From contig JALOTD010000052.1 of assembly GCA_025458105.1 (NCBI GenBank), positions 1 through 64,000 of the forward strand: a DNA stretch of 64,000 nucleotides, given 5' to 3'. Positions 38,207 to 48,588 of the stretch are shown one piece after another. Under the pieces are notes generated by a model. The model was not told where the DNA came from and made no database searches. It saw only the letters and a list, made by a program, of their open reading frames with translations. Source of the stretch: Tabrizicola sp. (GTDB taxonomy: Bacteria; Pseudomonadota; Alphaproteobacteria; Rhodobacterales; Rhodobacteraceae). Made by a program: the position numbers and the translations under genes. Numbering within the stretch: position 1 is the first letter of the stretch; each line of letters starts with the position of its first letter.

Positions 38207-38836
38207 GTGCTGCCGGTCGATGCCCTGACCCTGTTGGCCTTCATCCCTGCGGGCCTTGCGCTGAACCTGACGCCGGGGGCGGACATGATGTTCTGCCTTG
38301 GGCAGGGGTTGAAGGCGGGGCGGCGGGCGGCGATGGCGGCGAATTTCGGGATTGCGCTGGGGGGCATGCTGCATGTGACCTTGGCGGCGCTTGGCCTCGG
38401 GGCGCTGGTAGTCGCGCATCCGGCGGCGTTCGAGGCGATACGCTGGCTGGGTGTAGGGTATCTGCTCTGGCTGGCAGCGGGGGCACTTCGGGGCTCGGCC
38501 TTTGCGGGGGAGGTGGCTGTGGCGCGGGTGCCAGTGGGGCGGGTGTTCGGGCAGGCGCTTTTGGTGAACCTCCTCAATCCCAAGGTGATCCTGTTCATCC
38601 TGGCTTTCCTGCCGCAGTTCGTGGACCCCGCGCGTCCGATCCTGCCGCAGTTCCTGACGCTGGGGGTGGTGTTCAGTCTGGGCGGGTTGGTGGTCAACGG
38701 CGTGGTGGGGTGGTTCGCCGGGACGATCGGGCAAAGGGTCGCGCGGTCGGAAAGCCTGGGGCGCTGGCTTTCGCGGATCAGCGCGGGCATCTTCGGGGCG
38801 CTGGCGGTGCGGCTGGCCTTGATGCCGAGGGGGTGA
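38207..38836 (+). CDS. LysE family translocator
   Basis: ALNLTPGADMMFCLGQGLKAGRRAAMAANFGIALG, NLLNPKVILFILAFLPQFV. Confidence 0.85.
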   Translation: MLPVDALTLLAFIPAGLALNLTPGADMMFCLGQGLKAGRRAAMAANFGIALGGMLHVTLAALGLGALVVAHPAAFEAIRWLGVGYLLWLAAGALRGSAFAGEVAVARVPVGRVFGQALLVNLLNPKVILFILAFLPQFVDPARPILPQFLTLGVVFSLGGLVVNGVVGWFAGTIGQRVARSESLGRWLSRISAGIFGALAVRLALMPRG

Positions 38837-38838
38837 CG

Positions 38839-39381
38839 ATGAGCCGGATCGACGAGACACTGCCTTTCCACCCTGTGCGCATAGCTGTCTTGACGGTCAG
38901 CGATACCCGTACTCGAGAGACGGACAAGTCGGGCGACACTCTGGTCGAGCGGCTGGAGGCGGCGGGGCATGTTCTGGCGGCGCGCGGGATCGTGCCGGAC
39001 GACCGGGGGCTGATCGCGGACCGGCTGCGGGAATGGATCGCGGACGAGGGCGTGGATGTGATCCTGACCACGGGGGGCACGGGGTTGACGGGGCGCGATG
39101 TAACGGTCGAGGCGCACCGCGAGGTTTATGAGAAGGAGATCGACGCCTTCGGCACGGTCTTCACCATCGTCAGCATGCAGAAGATCGGGACCAGCGCGGT
39201 GCAAAGCCGGGCGACGGGTGGCGTGGCAGGCGGGACCTATCTGTTCGCGCTGCCGGGCAGCCCAGGTGCCTGCCGTGATGCCTGGGACGAAATCCTGGCG
39301 CGCCAACTGGACAGCCGCCACCGGCCCTGCAACTTTGTCGAGATCATGCCGCGGCTGGAAGAACATCTGCGACGGAAATAG
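38839..39381 (+). CDS. moaB: Molybdenum cofactor biosynthesis protein B
   Basis: IAVLTVSDTRT, TTGGTGLTGRDVT, LFALPGSPGACRDAW. Confidence 0.9.
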   Translation: MSRIDETLPFHPVRIAVLTVSDTRTRETDKSGDTLVERLEAAGHVLAARGIVPDDRGLIADRLREWIADEGVDVILTTGGTGLTGRDVTVEAHREVYEKEIDAFGTVFTIVSMQKIGTSAVQSRATGGVAGGTYLFALPGSPGACRDAWDEILARQLDSRHRPCNFVEIMPRLEEHLRRK

Positions 39382-39497
39382 CCGGGCGGGTCGTAACAAC
39401 TGCGTTGGGCAGGGTTTGCGCTCTGGCCCGCAATGCCGAACACGCTAGTCTCCTGCCAAGGGGACAAGCGGCAGGGTGTCGCAAGCAAGGAGCAGGA

Positions 39498-40826
39498 ATG
39501 CGGTTCTTTCGCCGGAGTCTGATGGGGCTGTTGATGCTGGCGCTGACGCTGGCATTGCTGGGCCTTGCGGCGATGACCGTTGGCAGTGCGATCCGGGCCA
39601 GCATTGAGCCGGGGGGGCCTGCGCGTCCAGCGGCGGAACGGGTGGTATCAGCCAATGTGATGACGATCGAGCCGGGTGAGATCACGCCGCAACTGACGGC
39701 CTATGGCAAGCTGGAAGCGCGGCGGGCGCTGGACGTGCGGACGCGATCGGGCGGGACGGTGATCTGGGTCGCTGACAGCTTTCGCAATGGGGGCGAGGTT
39801 GCCGAGGGCGACCTGCTGTTCCGGCTTGACCCGGTGCCTGCAGAGAATGCGGTGGCGCTGGCGCGGGCCGATCTGACAGAAGCGCGGGCGGCCGGGGTTG
39901 AGGCGCTGGCGGCGGTCGACCTCGCAGTGGAAGACCTTGCGGCGGCCGAGGCGCAGGCGGTGCTGCGGCGGCAGGCGCTGGAACGGCAACAGGGTCTGGT
40001 TGAGCGTGGCGCTGGTTCGCCCCAGGCGGTCGAGACGGCAGAGCTTGCCATGTCTTCGGCCGATCAGGCGGTTCTGTCGCGCAAACAGGCGCTGGCGACG
40101 GCCCGGGCGCGGGTGGATCAGACGATTGTGGCAGTGACGCGAGCAGAAATAGCCGAACGGGATGCGGCGCGTGCCCTGACCGAGACTGAAGTGCGTGCAG
40201 GCCTGGGAGGACGGGTGGTCGGGGTCAGCCTGACTCCGGGGGCGATTGTGACGGCGAACGAGGCTGTCGGGCGGATTCTGGACCCTTCCGCGCTGGATGT
40301 GGCGCTGCGGCTTTCAGCGGCGCAATACGCGCAGCTTGTGGACGACAGCGGTACCTTGCGGACGGCGGAGGTGTCGGTGTCACTGCCGGGACTTACGGGC
40401 GGCAGGGCTCTGGGCGGACGGTTGGAGCGGGTGGCGGCGGCAGTGGCGGAAGGTCAGACGGGACGTCTGGTCTATGCCTCGCTTGATCCCGATGCCGAGG
40501 CGCAGGCCCTGCTGAAACCGGGCGATTTCGTTTCGGTGTCAATTGGTGGAGCACCGCTTGCGGATGCGGCGCTGATCCCTGCTACGGCTGTCGGGCGGCA
40601 GGGCACGGTCCTGACCGTCGGCCCTGAGGATCGGCTGGAAGAACAGGCTGTCGAGATTCTTGGGCGGCAGGGCGATGAAGTGATCGTCAGGGTGGGTCCC
40701 CTGGCCGGAGACGAGATCGTGTCGGAGCGGTCGGCGCTTTTGGGTGAAGGTATCCGGATCCGGCCACTGCGCCCCGGAGCGGTAGCGGAAGATGCGGTGA
40801 AATCGTCCAAACCAATGGGCGGTTGA
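39498..40826 (+). CDS. RND efflux transporter periplasmic adaptor (membrane fusion) subunit
   Basis: HlyD-like architecture; immediately upstream of the RND permease. Confidence 0.85.
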   Translation: MRFFRRSLMGLLMLALTLALLGLAAMTVGSAIRASIEPGGPARPAAERVVSANVMTIEPGEITPQLTAYGKLEARRALDVRTRSGGTVIWVADSFRNGGEVAEGDLLFRLDPVPAENAVALARADLTEARAAGVEALAAVDLAVEDLAAAEAQAVLRRQALERQQGLVERGAGSPQAVETAELAMSSADQAVLSRKQALATARARVDQTIVAVTRAEIAERDAARALTETEVRAGLGGRVVGVSLTPGAIVTANEAVGRILDPSALDVALRLSAAQYAQLVDDSGTLRTAEVSVSLPGLTGGRALGGRLERVAAAVAEGQTGRLVYASLDPDAEAQALLKPGDFVSVSIGGAPLADAALIPATAVGRQGTVLTVGPEDRLEEQAVEILGRQGDEVIVRVGPLAGDEIVSERSALLGEGIRIRPLRPGAVAEDAVKSSKPMGG

Positions 40827-40827
40827 C

Positions 40828-43800
40828 ATGAGTTTGCTGGGCGTCTTCGTCCGTCACCGCACGGCAGCCAATCTGCTGATGCTGCTGATGCTGGTGGCGG
40901 GCCTTCTGGCTGCGTTCAACATCCGGGCGCAGTATTTCCCTGACGTCGTGGTGAACGAGGTCACCGTCACGGTTGCATGGGACGGCGCGGGTGCCGAGGA
41001 CGTGGATCGCGGCATCGTTCAAGTGCTGGAGCCGGTCTTCCTGACCATCGAGGGGGTTGCGGCTGTCAGTTCAAGGGCCAGCGAGGGTAGGGCGGTCGTC
41101 GATATCGAGTTCGAGCCGAACCATGATCTGGCGATTGCGGAAGAAGACGTGCAGGCTGCGGTGGACGCGCTCGCCTCGCTGCCGGAGGGGAGCGAGGACC
41201 CGGTTGTGGCTGCAGCCGCCTGGCGTGACCGGGTGACCGATGTGCTGATCAGCGGGCCAGTCGGGATCGACCAGTTGGGCCGCTTTGCCGACGAATTCAT
41301 TGCCCGCTTGTTTGATGCTGGAATCAGCCGCGCAACGATAACCGGCCTTGCCAGCCCCGAGACCCTGGTCGAGATCCCGTCGACGGCGTTGATGCAGCAC
41401 GACATCACCTTGTCCGAAGTTGCCGGAGCGATCGCGGCGGCCACAGCGGACAGTCCGGCGGGCGAATTGGGCGAAGGCGCGCGGCTGCGCACCGGGACGG
41501 AACGGCGCACAGTGGCCGAGATCGCCGCCATTCCGCTTCGGGCCTTGCCGGACGGCACCACCCTGACGGTGGGAGACATCGCGTCGATCCGCGCCAACCA
41601 GGCCAATTCGGAACGCGCGGCCTTTGTCGGCCCGAACCCGGCGATGACCATCCGCGTGGACCGTGCCGCTGACGGCGATGCGATACGGATGCAGTCCACC
41701 GTTGCCGAAGTCGCCGCAGTGATGCAGCTTGACCTGCCGCCCGGCGTGACGATCGAACTGGTCCGCACGCGGGCCGAGCAGATCAAGGACCGGCTGATGC
41801 TGTTTCTGGACAACGGCGGGTCGGGCCTGCTGTTGGTGCTGGTGGTGTTGTTCCTGTTCCTGAACGCCCGCATTGCCTTCTGGGTCGCGGCGGGAATTCC
41901 CATCGCCATGGTCTCGGCCCTGGCGGTGATGTACGTCTTTGGCCAGTCGCTGAACATGATCTCGCTTTTTGCGCTGATCATCATGATTGGGGTCGTGGTC
42001 GACGATTCCATCGTCGTATCCGAAAATGTGGAACACCGTGTGCGCGTTCTGGGCGAAAGCGGCGAGGTGGCTGCGGAACGCACCGCACGTTGGATGTCGG
42101 GACCGATCCTCGCCTCGTCGATCACGACGATCATCGCCTTTCTGGGCCTTGTGGCCATCGGCGGCCGCTTCGGCGAGCTGATCCAGGACATTCCGATCAC
42201 GGTCTGCATCGTGCTTCTGGTTTCGCTGATCGAGTGTTTCCTGATCCTGCCCAACCATCTGGCGCATGCGATGAAGGACGCCGCGAAAGAGCGTTGGTAC
42301 GACTGGCCCTCGCGGCAGATGAACCGGGGGCTGGACTGGTTGCGCCGGGTGGCAATCCGGCCCGGGATGCGGCTGGTGATCGCGGCACGCTATCCGGTGC
42401 TGGCGGCCTGCGTGCTGGCCCTGGCCTGGCAAGTGTCGCTGTTTGTCCGCGGCGAGGTGCAGTTCCGCTTCTTCAACGCGCCGGAACAGGCCTCGGTCAG
42501 CGGGGCGTTCTCGATGCTGCCGGGGGCGACGCGGGAAGACACGCTGGACATGATGCGCGAATTGCAGCGCGCGGCCGATGTGGTGACGGCGCGCTTTGAA
42601 GACCAGTATGGCGCAAACCCGGCAACTTTCGTTTTGGCCGAGGTCGGCGGGGCATCCGGGCGCAGCCTGTCGAGCGCGGATACCAAGGGCCCCGACCTTC
42701 TGGGCTCGATCTCGATGGAGTTGATCAGCCCCGACCTGCGGCCCTATCCGACCAGTGAGTTCGTGGCGGCGCTGGAGGCCGAGATCGTCGCGCACCCTCT
42801 GCTGGAAGAGCTGAGCTTTCGCGGCGCGCGGTTTGGTCCGGGTGGGGATTCGCTGGCGGTCGACTTGTACGGCGGCGAGGCCGAGACGCTGAAGGCCGCA
42901 GCCGAGGCGTTGAAGGCTGCGCTTTCGGCCTATCCCGAAGTGTCGGGGCTGGAGGACTCACTCGCCTATGACAAGGAAGAGCTGATCCTGACACTGACGC
43001 CGCAGGGCCAGGCGTTGGGCTTTGACACGGCCACCCTGGGCCGGACCCTGCGCGAGATGCTGGGCGGGATTGAGGCGGCGACTTATCCGGATGGCCCGCG
43101 CGAGGCGGCTATCCGGGTGGAGCTTCCCGAAGAGGAGCTGACCGCCGACTTCCTGTCGCGCATCCAGGTTCGTGCTGCCCCTGGGGTCTACGTGCCTCTG
43201 GCCGACATCGTGACGGTGGAAAGCCAGTCCGGATTCTCGACCGTCCGGCGCGAGAACGGGCTGCGGCTGGTTTCGGTCACCGGCGAGTTGTCCGAGGAGG
43301 ACCCGGCCCGCGCAACCGAAGTGCAGCGCGCCCTGGAAGAAGAGATTGCGCCGCGCATTGCACAGGACTTTGGCTTGGCCTTCCAACTGTCTGGCCAAGC
43401 CGAGCAAGAGCGCGAGTTCCTGTCGGGCGCCCTGGTTGGGTTGATCCTGTGTCTACTGGGCATCTACATCACGCTGACTGGTATCTTCGCGCACTGGACG
43501 CGGCCTTTCGTGGTGATGTCGGTGATCCCCTTCGGCCTGGTCGGCGCGATCTTTGGGCACTGGGTATGGGATGTGCCGGTCTCGATGTTCTCGGTCGTGG
43601 GGATGATCGGGATGTCTGGCATCATCATCAATGATTCCATCGTGCTGGTCAGCACGGTCGATGAATATGCCAAGAAGCGCGGCCTGATCCCGGCGATTAT
43701 CGATGGGGTGTCAGACCGGTTTAGGGCGGTGCTTTTGACGACGCTGACCACGGTTCTGGGGCTCGCGCCAATGCTTTACGAACGGTCCTCGCAGGCCGAG

Positions 43801-44205
43801 TTCCTGAAGCCGACCGTAGTGACACTGGTCTTTGGCCTGGGATTCGGAATGGTGCTGGTGCTGCTGGTTGTTCCGACCCTTATGGCGATCCAGGCGGACG
43901 TGTCGCAGTCGCTCCGGTCGTTGCGGCGCGCCGTCCGTGGCAGGCCGGGTCGGATGCGAACCGTCATGGCCGCGGCCTCAGTGTCTTTGCTGGCAGTTGC
44001 CCTGTTGCCGGGCTGGGTTGCATTGACCGGGACCTTGCCGGGATGGCTTGTGGCGCTGGCACCAGAGCTTGCCGACCGTTCGCCTGTGCTGGTGGCTTTG
44101 GCCCTGTTCCTTGCGACGACCCTGGTGGTCTGGCTGGTGGCTCTGGCGGCGGCGGCGGTCGGCCCCCGGCCAGGGCAAAGAGGTCAGGGTGCGGGGCAGC
44201 CCTGA
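40828..44205 (+). CDS. RND family efflux permease (AcrB-like)
   Basis: 1125 aa; IIMIGVVVDDSIVVSENVEHR, TLTTVLGLAPML and repeated TM organisation. Confidence 0.9.
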   Translation: MSLLGVFVRHRTAANLLMLLMLVAGLLAAFNIRAQYFPDVVVNEVTVTVAWDGAGAEDVDRGIVQVLEPVFLTIEGVAAVSSRASEGRAVVDIEFEPNHDLAIAEEDVQAAVDALASLPEGSEDPVVAAAAWRDRVTDVLISGPVGIDQLGRFADEFIARLFDAGISRATITGLASPETLVEIPSTALMQHDITLSEVAGAIAAATADSPAGELGEGARLRTGTERRTVAEIAAIPLRALPDGTTLTVGDIASIRANQANSERAAFVGPNPAMTIRVDRAADGDAIRMQSTVAEVAAVMQLDLPPGVTIELVRTRAEQIKDRLMLFLDNGGSGLLLVLVVLFLFLNARIAFWVAAGIPIAMVSALAVMYVFGQSLNMISLFALIIMIGVVVDDSIVVSENVEHRVRVLGESGEVAAERTARWMSGPILASSITTIIAFLGLVAIGGRFGELIQDIPITVCIVLLVSLIECFLILPNHLAHAMKDAAKERWYDWPSRQMNRGLDWLRRVAIRPGMRLVIAARYPVLAACVLALAWQVSLFVRGEVQFRFFNAPEQASVSGAFSMLPGATREDTLDMMRELQRAADVVTARFEDQYGANPATFVLAEVGGASGRSLSSADTKGPDLLGSISMELISPDLRPYPTSEFVAALEAEIVAHPLLEELSFRGARFGPGGDSLAVDLYGGEAETLKAAAEALKAALSAYPEVSGLEDSLAYDKEELILTLTPQGQALGFDTATLGRTLREMLGGIEAATYPDGPREAAIRVELPEEELTADFLSRIQVRAAPGVYVPLADIVTVESQSGFSTVRRENGLRLVSVTGELSEEDPARATEVQRALEEEIAPRIAQDFGLAFQLSGQAEQEREFLSGALVGLILCLLGIYITLTGIFAHWTRPFVVMSVIPFGLVGAIFGHWVWDVPVSMFSVVGMIGMSGIIINDSIVLVSTVDEYAKKRGLIPAIIDGVSDRFRAVLLTTLTTVLGLAPMLYERSSQAEFLKPTVVTLVFGLGFGMVLVLLVVPTLMAIQADVSQSLRSLRRAVRGRPGRMRTVMAAASVSLLAVALLPGWVALTGTLPGWLVALAPELADRSPVLVALALFLATTLVVWLVALAAAAVGPRPGQRGQGAGQP

Positions 44206-44987
44206 ACCTCGACCGCGCCGCCTGCAGCAAGGACCGTGACCGTCACCCCGGAGCGTTCCAAAGCAAACGGGGCGCCCTCGGGTGGAACAAGTTCAGTGAT
44301 GGCGACCAATTCACTGCCGGCGCGCTGCGTCGTTGCCTCGGCAATCCAGACGCTGGGGTCGGCGGTCTCAAACGCCACCACCTCGGCACTGCCGGGATCG
44401 GGCAGGTCCAGCCTGGCGGTCAGGCGAAGGCCATCGGAAATCGGGTCGATGGTGCAGTCTATGTCGCGAAGTCCCGCCTCTGTTCCGGACACGGGTCGCT
44501 GGTCAAGTGACGTGCGGATATCGGCATCCGGCGCGCCGGGGCCGATGAGGTCGGAGGTCAGGGTGACCGAGGCCGGAAGGCAGATGTCGTCGCAGACCCC
44601 GAGGTCCATCTGCAGGACCAGTCGCACGGGACGGCTAGGGTCTTTTGGCGTGATCTCGATCGGCAGGACCACCCGGTCGTGATAGCCGATGGTCTGCAAA
44701 CCGTTCGACTGAAAGACCGAGGGGGCGGGCCAGTGCAACCGGACCGACTGCAGGTTTTCCGAGCCGGTCCAGTCGAAGCTGGGGGGAATGCCGGCCTCTC
44801 CCGGGCTGCGCCAATAGGTCTTCCAGCCGGGCGCGAGGGTGAGGTCGACCGCGGCCATGTGCCGCCCATCATCCAGGCGCCAGCCGTTCAGAAGGGCTGC
44901 GGCAAGGACATCGTCCTGGGTCGTGGCGTGGGCCGAGAGCGCGGTCTGCGCTAGAAGTACGGCAAGAAGCATGGAACTTTTGATCAT
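44184..44987 (-). CDS. Exported protein with DsbD-like N-terminal (thiol:disulfide interchange) domain
   Basis: APGWKTYWRSPGEAGIPPSFDWTGSENL, DLGVCDDICLPA. Confidence 0.8.
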   Translation of the reverse strand: MIKSSMLLAVLLAQTALSAHATTQDDVLAAALLNGWRLDDGRHMAAVDLTLAPGWKTYWRSPGEAGIPPSFDWTGSENLQSVRLHWPAPSVFQSNGLQTIGYHDRVVLPIEITPKDPSRPVRLVLQMDLGVCDDICLPASVTLTSDLIGPGAPDADIRTSLDQRPVSGTEAGLRDIDCTIDPISDGLRLTARLDLPDPGSAEVVAFETADPSVWIAEATTQRAGSELVAITELVPPEGAPFALERSGVTVTVLAAGGAVEVQGCPAP

Positions 44988-45123
44988 GGCGCTAGGATAG
45001 GAAGCGGCGGCGCGGAAGGAAATCACATTGCAGCGAAGCCATGCGAACGTGATCTTTCCGCCATGGTTCGGGCTTGAGGGCAAGGCCAATGCGGGTCATG
45101 CTTACCGGCATGTATCAAGGAGC

Positions 45124-45687
45124 ATGATGGACCTTTCCGGCCAGATCCTGATTGCCATGCCGGGCATGGCTGACCCGCGCTTTGAGAAAAGCGTGGTCCT
45201 GATCTGTGCGCATTCCGGCGAGGGGGCGATGGGGCTGATCGTGAACAAGCCCCTGCAGGACCTGAGTTTCGAGAAGCTTCTGGGTCATCTGGGGATTCCG
45301 CGCCTGACCAAGGGGCGGGACATCCGTGTGCACTTTGGTGGGCCGGTGGAACGCGGGCGTGGCTTTGTGCTGCACTCGGCCGACTGGCAGCGGCGGATGA
45401 CCGAGGGCACGATGCGGGTGCCCGGCGGGCTGGAGATGACGGCGACGACGAATATCCTCGAAGATCTGGCGCGCGGGGCGGGGCCGGGCGAGGCGCTGTT
45501 GGCGCTGGGATATTCCGGCTGGGGGCCGGGGCAGCTGGAGGCCGAGATTGCGCGGAATGACTGGCTGACAACCGAAGCGCCGGAGGGGCTGGTCTTCGGC
45601 GCGGACGACGGGGCGAAGTGGGCGACGGCGCTGCGCGGGATGGGGATTGACCCGTTGACGCTGAGTGCGACGGCCGGGCGCGCCTAA
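45124..45687 (+). CDS. YqgE/AlgH family protein
   Basis: SGQILIAMPGMADPRFEKSVVLICAHSGEGAMGLIVNKPL, ALGYSGWGPGQLEAEIARNDW. Confidence 0.92.
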   Translation: MMDLSGQILIAMPGMADPRFEKSVVLICAHSGEGAMGLIVNKPLQDLSFEKLLGHLGIPRLTKGRDIRVHFGGPVERGRGFVLHSADWQRRMTEGTMRVPGGLEMTATTNILEDLARGAGPGEALLALGYSGWGPGQLEAEIARNDWLTTEAPEGLVFGADDGAKWATALRGMGIDPLTLSATAGRA

Positions 45688-45699
45688 GGCGTTCGGGCG

Positions 45700-46371
45700 T
45701 CACCTTTCGAATACGCCCGTGGTCATGTGCCGCTTGCGGCCAAAGCCGGGATGGCGGGTGACGCGGAATCCGGCCTCGGCCAGCGCGCGGCGGACATGGC
45801 CCGCAGCGGTATAGGTCGCAAAGGTGCCGCCGGGGCGGGTGTGCCGGGCAACCTGTTCCATGAGGTCGGGCGTCCAAAGTTCAGGGTTCTTGGCGGGGGA
45901 GAAGCCGTCAAGAAACCAGGCGTCGGCCTGACCGGTCCACTGCTGCAGGGTCTGTCGTGCGTCGCCGAGGATGATCTGTGCGTTGAGGTTCGGAAAGTGC
46001 AAGCTGGTGGCCCCGGAGGCCCATTGCGCCAGAAATTCGGGCAGGATCGGTGCAAGTTCCGGGAAAGCGGCAAGCGCGCGGGCGATATCCGAAGCGGGCA
46101 GCGGATAGGCCTCGAAGCTGGCAAAGTGCACTTGGTGCGGGCCAGTATGAGCAAGGACTGTGGCCAGAAGATTGAGGCCAGTCCCGAAGCCCAGTTCGGC
46201 AATGACGAAGCCATCGCGGAACCGGGCGGGCAGGCCGTTGCCGTCCAGAAAGACATGGCGGGTCTCGGCCAGCCCGCCTGCGAGCGAGAAATAGGGGTCG
46301 TCGAATCGGGTGGCCACCGGAATCTGGCCGTCGCGCCAGTCAAGGTCGGGGGTCTGGTCGGCATCGGTCAT
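45700..46371 (-). CDS. mnmD: tRNA (5-methylaminomethyl-2-thiouridine) methyltransferase, MnmD domain only
   Basis: FDDPYFSLAGGLAETRHVFLDGN, ELGFGTGLNLLAT, DAWFLDGFSPAKNPELW. Confidence 0.88.
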   Translation of the reverse strand: MTDADQTPDLDWRDGQIPVATRFDDPYFSLAGGLAETRHVFLDGNGLPARFRDGFVIAELGFGTGLNLLATVLAHTGPHQVHFASFEAYPLPASDIARALAAFPELAPILPEFLAQWASGATSLHFPNLNAQIILGDARQTLQQWTGQADAWFLDGFSPAKNPELWTPDLMEQVARHTRPGGTFATYTAAGHVRRALAEAGFRVTRHPGFGRKRHMTTGVFER

Positions 46372-46415
46372 TGGCGCTAGTCCTTTCGCGAGGGTGATGC
46401 GTGCGGGGCGCGACG

Positions 46416-47447
46416 ATGGCAAGAGCGGATGTGACGATCCTGGGGGCCGGGATCTTCGGGCTGTCGATTGCCTGGGCCTGCGCCAAGCGCGGGGCGCGGG
46501 TCCGGGTGATCGATCCGGGGGGCGTCGGGGCCGGGTCGTCCGGCGGGCTGGTGGGGGCCTTGTCGCCGCATGTGCCGGAGGCCTGGAACACCAAGAAGGC
46601 GTTCCAGTTCGGCAGCCTCTTGATGGCGGGCGACTGGTGGGCAGAGGTCGTGGCGGCCTCGGGCCGTTCGGCGGGCTATGCGCGGCTGGGGCGGCTGCAG
46701 CCCCTGGCGGATCAGGCCGCGGTCGATCTGGCCCGCGAACGGGCGGCATCGGCGGCGAAGCTTTGGCAGGGCAAGGCCCAGTGGGAGGTGGTGCCGGCAA
46801 CGGGCGGTGCCCTGGAGCCGCGATCGGCCACGGGCTGGCTGGTTCGCGACACACTCGCGGCCCGCCTGTCGCCGCGTCTGGCCTTAGAATCGCTTGCGGT
46901 TGCGATCCTGAACCGCGGCGCAACGCTGGAACGGTCGGGAGAGTCTGTCGGGACAGTGGTGCATGCCACCGGGGTTGCGGGCCTGGCCGCATTGTCCGAA
47001 AGCTTGGGTCGGAAGGTCGGAACGGGCGTGAAGGGACAGGCGCTGGCCTTGCGCTTTACAGCGCCGGACGCGCCCCAAATTCTGGTCGACGGGTTGCACA
47101 TCGTTCCGCATGCGGATGGTACGGTCGCGGTCGGATCGACAAGCGAGCGGGACTGGCAGAGCGAGGGGCCGGACGGGCAGCTGGACGGCCTTCTGGCCAA
47201 GGCGGTGGATGCCGTGCCTGCCCTGGGCGAAGCCGAGGTGGTGGCGCGCTGGGCTGGAGTGCGACCCCGCGCGGCAAGCCGGGCTCCTGTGTTGGGGGCA
47301 TGGCCGGGGCGGCCTGGGCATTTCGTCGCGAATGGCGGGTTCAAGATCGGCTTTGGCATGGCGCCCGGCGTGGCGGAAGTGATGGCCGAGCTTGTGCTGG
47401 AGGGGCGCGACTGGGTTCCGGATGGCTTTCGCCTGACCGCGCCCTGA
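46416..47447 (+). CDS. mnmC: FAD-dependent oxidoreductase (MnmC C-terminal-domain-like)
   Basis: VTILGAGIFGLSIAWACAKRGARVRVID, GSSGGLVGALSPHVPEAWNTKKAFQ; divergent to mnmD. Confidence 0.8.
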   Translation: MARADVTILGAGIFGLSIAWACAKRGARVRVIDPGGVGAGSSGGLVGALSPHVPEAWNTKKAFQFGSLLMAGDWWAEVVAASGRSAGYARLGRLQPLADQAAVDLARERAASAAKLWQGKAQWEVVPATGGALEPRSATGWLVRDTLAARLSPRLALESLAVAILNRGATLERSGESVGTVVHATGVAGLAALSESLGRKVGTGVKGQALALRFTAPDAPQILVDGLHIVPHADGTVAVGSTSERDWQSEGPDGQLDGLLAKAVDAVPALGEAEVVARWAGVRPRAASRAPVLGAWPGRPGHFVANGGFKIGFGMAPGVAEVMAELVLEGRDWVPDGFRLTAP

Positions 47448-47467
47448 TCTTCTGCGACGATGCGGGG

Positions 47468-48013
47468 CTAGGGCTGGTGCCCTTCGGCCTCGGCCCGCAA
47501 GAGCTGCATCAGTTCGGCCAAGGCCTGCTGATAGCGCGGGTCGATCAGGCGGCCGTCCGGTGTGAAGGCATGCGAGGAGTCGGCCACCAGCACCTCGGGC
47601 CCGCTGAGCAGGCGAGGTCGGAACGGCGTGAGCATGAGGCGCAGCGCGAACTGGCTGCGCTCGCCCCCGGCACGGCCCCCGGCAGCCGAGATGATGGCTG
47701 TGGGCTTGTTGCGAAACGGCGCGCCCTTGGTGCGGCTGACCCAGTCGAGAGCGTTTTTCAGAACGCCGGGTGGGGCCTTGTTGTATTCAGGCGTCGCGAT
47801 GACCACGGCGTCGGCCTGGGCGATCTGGTCGGCGAGGGCCTGGACTTCGGGCGGGATGCCCTGCGTCTCTTCAAGGTCGCCGTCATAGAGCGGCAGGCGC
47901 AGGTTGGCCTCGGTGTGCAGCGCGTCGCCAAAGGCGCGGCGGGCCTCGGCGAGGAGCAGGCGGTTCGTCGAGGCGGCACGCAGGGCGCCGGGGATACCGA
48001 GAAGAGTGAGCAT
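47468..48013 (-). CDS. NADPH-dependent FMN reductase
   Basis: ADAVVIATPEYNKAPPGVLKNALDWVSR, GGRAGGERSQFALRLML. Confidence 0.88.
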   Translation of the reverse strand: MLTLLGIPGALRAASTNRLLLAEARRAFGDALHTEANLRLPLYDGDLEETQGIPPEVQALADQIAQADAVVIATPEYNKAPPGVLKNALDWVSRTKGAPFRNKPTAIISAAGGRAGGERSQFALRLMLTPFRPRLLSGPEVLVADSSHAFTPDGRLIDPRYQQALAELMQLLRAEAEGHQP

Positions 48014-48091
48014 GGGATGCCTTTCACTGACCCGCGGGAGGTAAGGCGCGGGGGCCGGATGGGCAAGGGTCAGGTGAAGGAGCGGCGCGGG

Positions 48092-48553
48092 TCAGGCGAC
48101 GGGGCGGCGGAAGGTGATCGAGGTCGGGCGGTCGAAGCCGGGATGAGCGGTGCGCGCGGTTTCCGTGAAGCCGAGCGCGCGGAAGGTTGCATGGTTCTCG
48201 GTCAGTTCCACGCGGGTCTGAAGTTCGAGGGCGGGCAGGTTCAGTGCGCGGGCGCGGGTGTCGGCAAGGTTGAGGAGTTGCCGTGCGAGACCCTGGCCCC
48301 GGTGGCTGCCGGCCACGGCCAGTTTGCCGACATAGAGCGCGTCGGGTTTTGGCGTGAAGAAGACACATGCCGCCGGTGGGGTGCCGATCACCCAGATCTC
48401 GCCGGTTTCGGTTTGCCGGGTCAGGGCGTCGGGCGTCAGGTCGCGGAGCGAGGAGGGCGGGTCGATCCGGCCCTGCATGTAGGCGAATTCAGCCTGAAGA
48501 AGGCCAAGGATCGCAGGCCAGAGGGCAGGGTCGGTGGCGCGGGTCGGGGTCAT
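48092..48553 (-). CDS. GNAT family N-acetyltransferase
   Basis: LYVGKLAVAGSHRGQGLARQLLNLADTRA. Confidence 0.85.
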   Translation of the reverse strand: MTPTRATDPALWPAILGLLQAEFAYMQGRIDPPSSLRDLTPDALTRQTETGEIWVIGTPPAACVFFTPKPDALYVGKLAVAGSHRGQGLARQLLNLADTRARALNLPALELQTRVELTENHATFRALGFTETARTAHPGFDRPTSITFRRPVA

Positions 48554-48588
48554 GCGCCAAGGATGCGGGCTGAGGTGCCGGGCGGCAA

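Noticed and set aside
41071-42795. 574-aa minus-strand ORF inside the RND permease
   Set aside because: Antisense shadow ORF in a high-GC conserved gene
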